From CAXBMB01 sp052078155 (lineage in GTDB: Bacteria > Pseudomonadota > Alphaproteobacteria > Kiloniellales > DSM-21159): DNA of 64,000 nucleotides. Positions 62,867 through 64,000 of this stretch are shown here, in pieces. Positions within the stretch are counted from its first letter, which is position 1. Each line of letters opens with the position of its first letter. A program made the position numbers and the translations under genes. The notes beneath the pieces are model-generated. The model saw nothing but the letters and a program-made list of their open reading frames with translations, had not been told where the DNA came from and did not search any database. The stretch is from positions 62,001 through 126,000 of the forward strand of contig JBQJBP010000002.1 of NCBI GenBank assembly GCA_052078155.1. Direction: 5' to 3'.

Positions 62867-63706
62867 ATGAAGTGCAGAGATTTCCACTTTTTCGCCTTCC
62901 TGGCACCTTTGGTGCTGGTCTTTGGCCCAATGGCAGCAGCCCTGGCACAGGACAGCACCCCTGAAGTCGTCGAGCAGTCTGTGCTGGATCTGACTCTGCA
63001 GTCGCGCATTGATCCGGAAATCGACCACATCACCAAGATGACCCTGCTGCGGGCAGGCAAACCCCTGCAGGAGATGAATTACGACGGTCACCGCCGGGTG
63101 CTGGAAGAGCCGGAGAATCTCTTCCCGCTGCCGCCCGGCGAGGATATCACCGGCGATGGCATCCCTAATCTGGTCATCCAGGCCTACAGTGGCGGCGCGC
63201 ACTGTTGCTATCAGACCTGGATTTTCAGCGTGGAACCGGATCGTCTGGTTTTGCTGGCCAACATCGACAGCTCCAACAGTGCCCTGCAGTTCAACAAGCT
63301 GGAAGACGACGAAGGCTACAGCATCACGGTTATCGACTGGACTTTTGCCTACTGGCGGACGGACTATGTACATTCCGCGCGCCCGGAAGTCCGCCTGACC
63401 TATCAGTACGACAGCTTCCAGCCGGACCCGGGCCTGATGAAACAGCCCGCCCCCGGGGATGCACAGCTGACAGAGCTTGCCGAAAAACTGAAAGCTCTGG
63501 ACTGGAAAGAAGGGGTGCCGGAAGAACTGACCGAAGCCATGACCCGGCTGATCTATGGCGGCAACGGCGAACTGGCGCTGACCCTGTTTGAACGCAGCTG
63601 GCCTGCAGACAAACCCGGGCGCGATTTCTATCTGATGGATTTCGGCATGCAGCTGGGCAACAGCCCCTACTGGCCCGGTCTGGCCTTGCTCAACGGCTGG
63701 GAATAG
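62867..63706 (+). CDS. Secreted protein with FG-GAP-like Ca-binding motif, unknown function
   Basis: This 279-residue protein has a signal peptide (about residues 1-26, GPMAAALAQD) and a mature part with DITGDGIPNLVIQAYSGGAHCCYQTWIFS, a DxDGD-like calcium-site segment next to a CysCys pair. Later parts contain YDSFQPDPGLM and an all-helical tail. It is conserved-looking but not assigned. It lies 87 bp after the Rieske gene. Confidence 0.65.
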   Translation: MKCRDFHFFAFLAPLVLVFGPMAAALAQDSTPEVVEQSVLDLTLQSRIDPEIDHITKMTLLRAGKPLQEMNYDGHRRVLEEPENLFPLPPGEDITGDGIPNLVIQAYSGGAHCCYQTWIFSVEPDRLVLLANIDSSNSALQFNKLEDDEGYSITVIDWTFAYWRTDYVHSARPEVRLTYQYDSFQPDPGLMKQPAPGDAQLTELAEKLKALDWKEGVPEELTEAMTRLIYGGNGELALTLFERSWPADKPGRDFYLMDFGMQLGNSPYWPGLALLNGWE

Positions 63707-63724
63707 GCGACAGGCCCATCTTCA

Positions 63725-63859
63725 GCGCAGGATCGGTTCAGTTAGACGCGCTTTGCGCTTGCCCCCGGACCCTGACTCACTCTCTGCCCTGATGAACAGA
63801 GTTCCACGCCTCAAGTATCCTCACGGAGTGATCCCGCTCAAACCGATAGGGTTCTGGAG
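63725..63859 (+). repeat. Diverged element (copy L)
   Basis: It starts near GCAGGATCGGTTCAGTTAGACGCGC and ends CTCAAACCGATAGGGTTCTGG. All three hairpins are recognisable although their stems carry several changes, and both TA ends are lost. Located after the secreted-protein gene. Confidence 0.75.
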
Positions 63860-63910
63860 TTTTTGAATCATGAAACAGGGGAGCAGAGGTTACAGCCCGG
63901 CAGGGCTCAC

Positions 63911-64000
63911 TCAGATCTGTTGTTCGATCTGATCCATGTCCCGGTCGCTGAAGCCAAAATGATGACCGATTTCGTGAATCAGCACATGCACCATCAGGCG
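63911..64000 (-). CDS. Metallopeptidase (zincin-like), 3' end only
   Basis: Reading on the minus strand, the last 29 residues include VHVLIHEIGHHFGFSDRDMD and end QIEQQI. HExGHHxG is the zinc motif of the small minimal-MMP-like metallopeptidase family (PF06262). The gene runs off the end of the window, so start and length are unknown. Confidence 0.85.
   Translation of the reverse strand, partial: RLMVHVLIHEIGHHFGFSDRDMDQIEQQI

Overview
This window reads as chromosomal DNA of an alphaproteobacterium, most likely a free-living Rhodospirillales-like or Kiloniellales-like lineage. That placement is an inference from gene content: the order mdh-sucC-sucD-sucA-sucB, a CobS/CobT aerobic cobaltochelatase with a J-domain gene upstream of cobS, a malyl-CoA lyase of the Rhodobacter Mcl1 type, PAS_5-family proteins, a BolA protein and an Atm1-type exporter. 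The DNA is moderately GC-rich and densely coded on both strands. No rRNA, intact tRNA, transposase, phage or CRISPR array was seen.

Layout. 0.2-5.0 kb: a TipF-like degenerate EAL protein, a HAD-IIA hydrolase and an SRPBCC/zinc-ribbon class III cyclase. 5.3-13.2 kb: B12-dependent methylmalonyl-CoA mutase and its MeaB chaperone, enclosing a membrane coiled-coil protein and an Atm1-like ABC exporter. 13.2-21.2 kb: rpmB, a phytase-like secreted protein, a Tat-exported dienelactone hydrolase, three PAS_5 paralogues and cobT, with many copies of a palindromic repeat. 21.4-25.7 kb: a plus-strand three-gene unit (CHASE2 sensor, SH3-like secreted protein, M48 protease) that lies between cobT and cobS. 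25.8-35 kb: cobS, a J-domain protein, a DMT transporter, bolA, a ribbon-helix-helix protein, a DUF2889 protein, CBS and CorC-type proteins, aroB and aroK. 35.3-42.6 kb: a 46-residue protein, a secreted helical protein, xerD, mcl1, a ferredoxin-NADP reductase, a 102-bp tandem repeat, a CitE-like lyase and a small Smr-like protein. 42.8-51.3 kb: the TCA operon, with a SucB that carries two lipoyl domains. 51.7-58.7 kb: a small membrane protein, an arginine transaminase/decarboxylase pair (AruH/AruI-like), a TetR regulator, a luciferase-like monooxygenase with flavin reductase, and a tautomerase. 58.8-64 kb: zapE, a SufR-like Fe-S regulator divergent from a Rieske-helical fusion, a secreted protein and the 3' end of a zincin.

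Metabolic theme. Methylmalonyl-CoA mutase, MeaB, the CobS/CobT cobaltochelatase, Mcl1, the CitE-like lyase and the succinyl-CoA/malate segment of the TCA cycle fit acyl-CoA assimilation (ethylmalonyl-CoA or propionyl-CoA type) feeding the TCA cycle with adenosylcobalamin made by the aerobic route. The rest of these pathways is not in the window.

Most unusual structure. A dispersed element of about 138 bp with three hairpins and imperfect terminal inverted repeats, bounded by TA, occurs in about a dozen full or decayed copies. One copy is inserted inside another with a TA duplication, and three genes (meaB, cobT and the tautomerase) end on a TAG formed by the element terminus. It behaves like a MITE mobilised by an IS630/Tc1-type transposase, none of which is encoded here. 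Other candidates for novelty are the Rieske-helical protein with its Fe-S-type regulator, the CHASE2/SH3-like/M48 unit, and a 22-bp motif found twice upstream of mdh.
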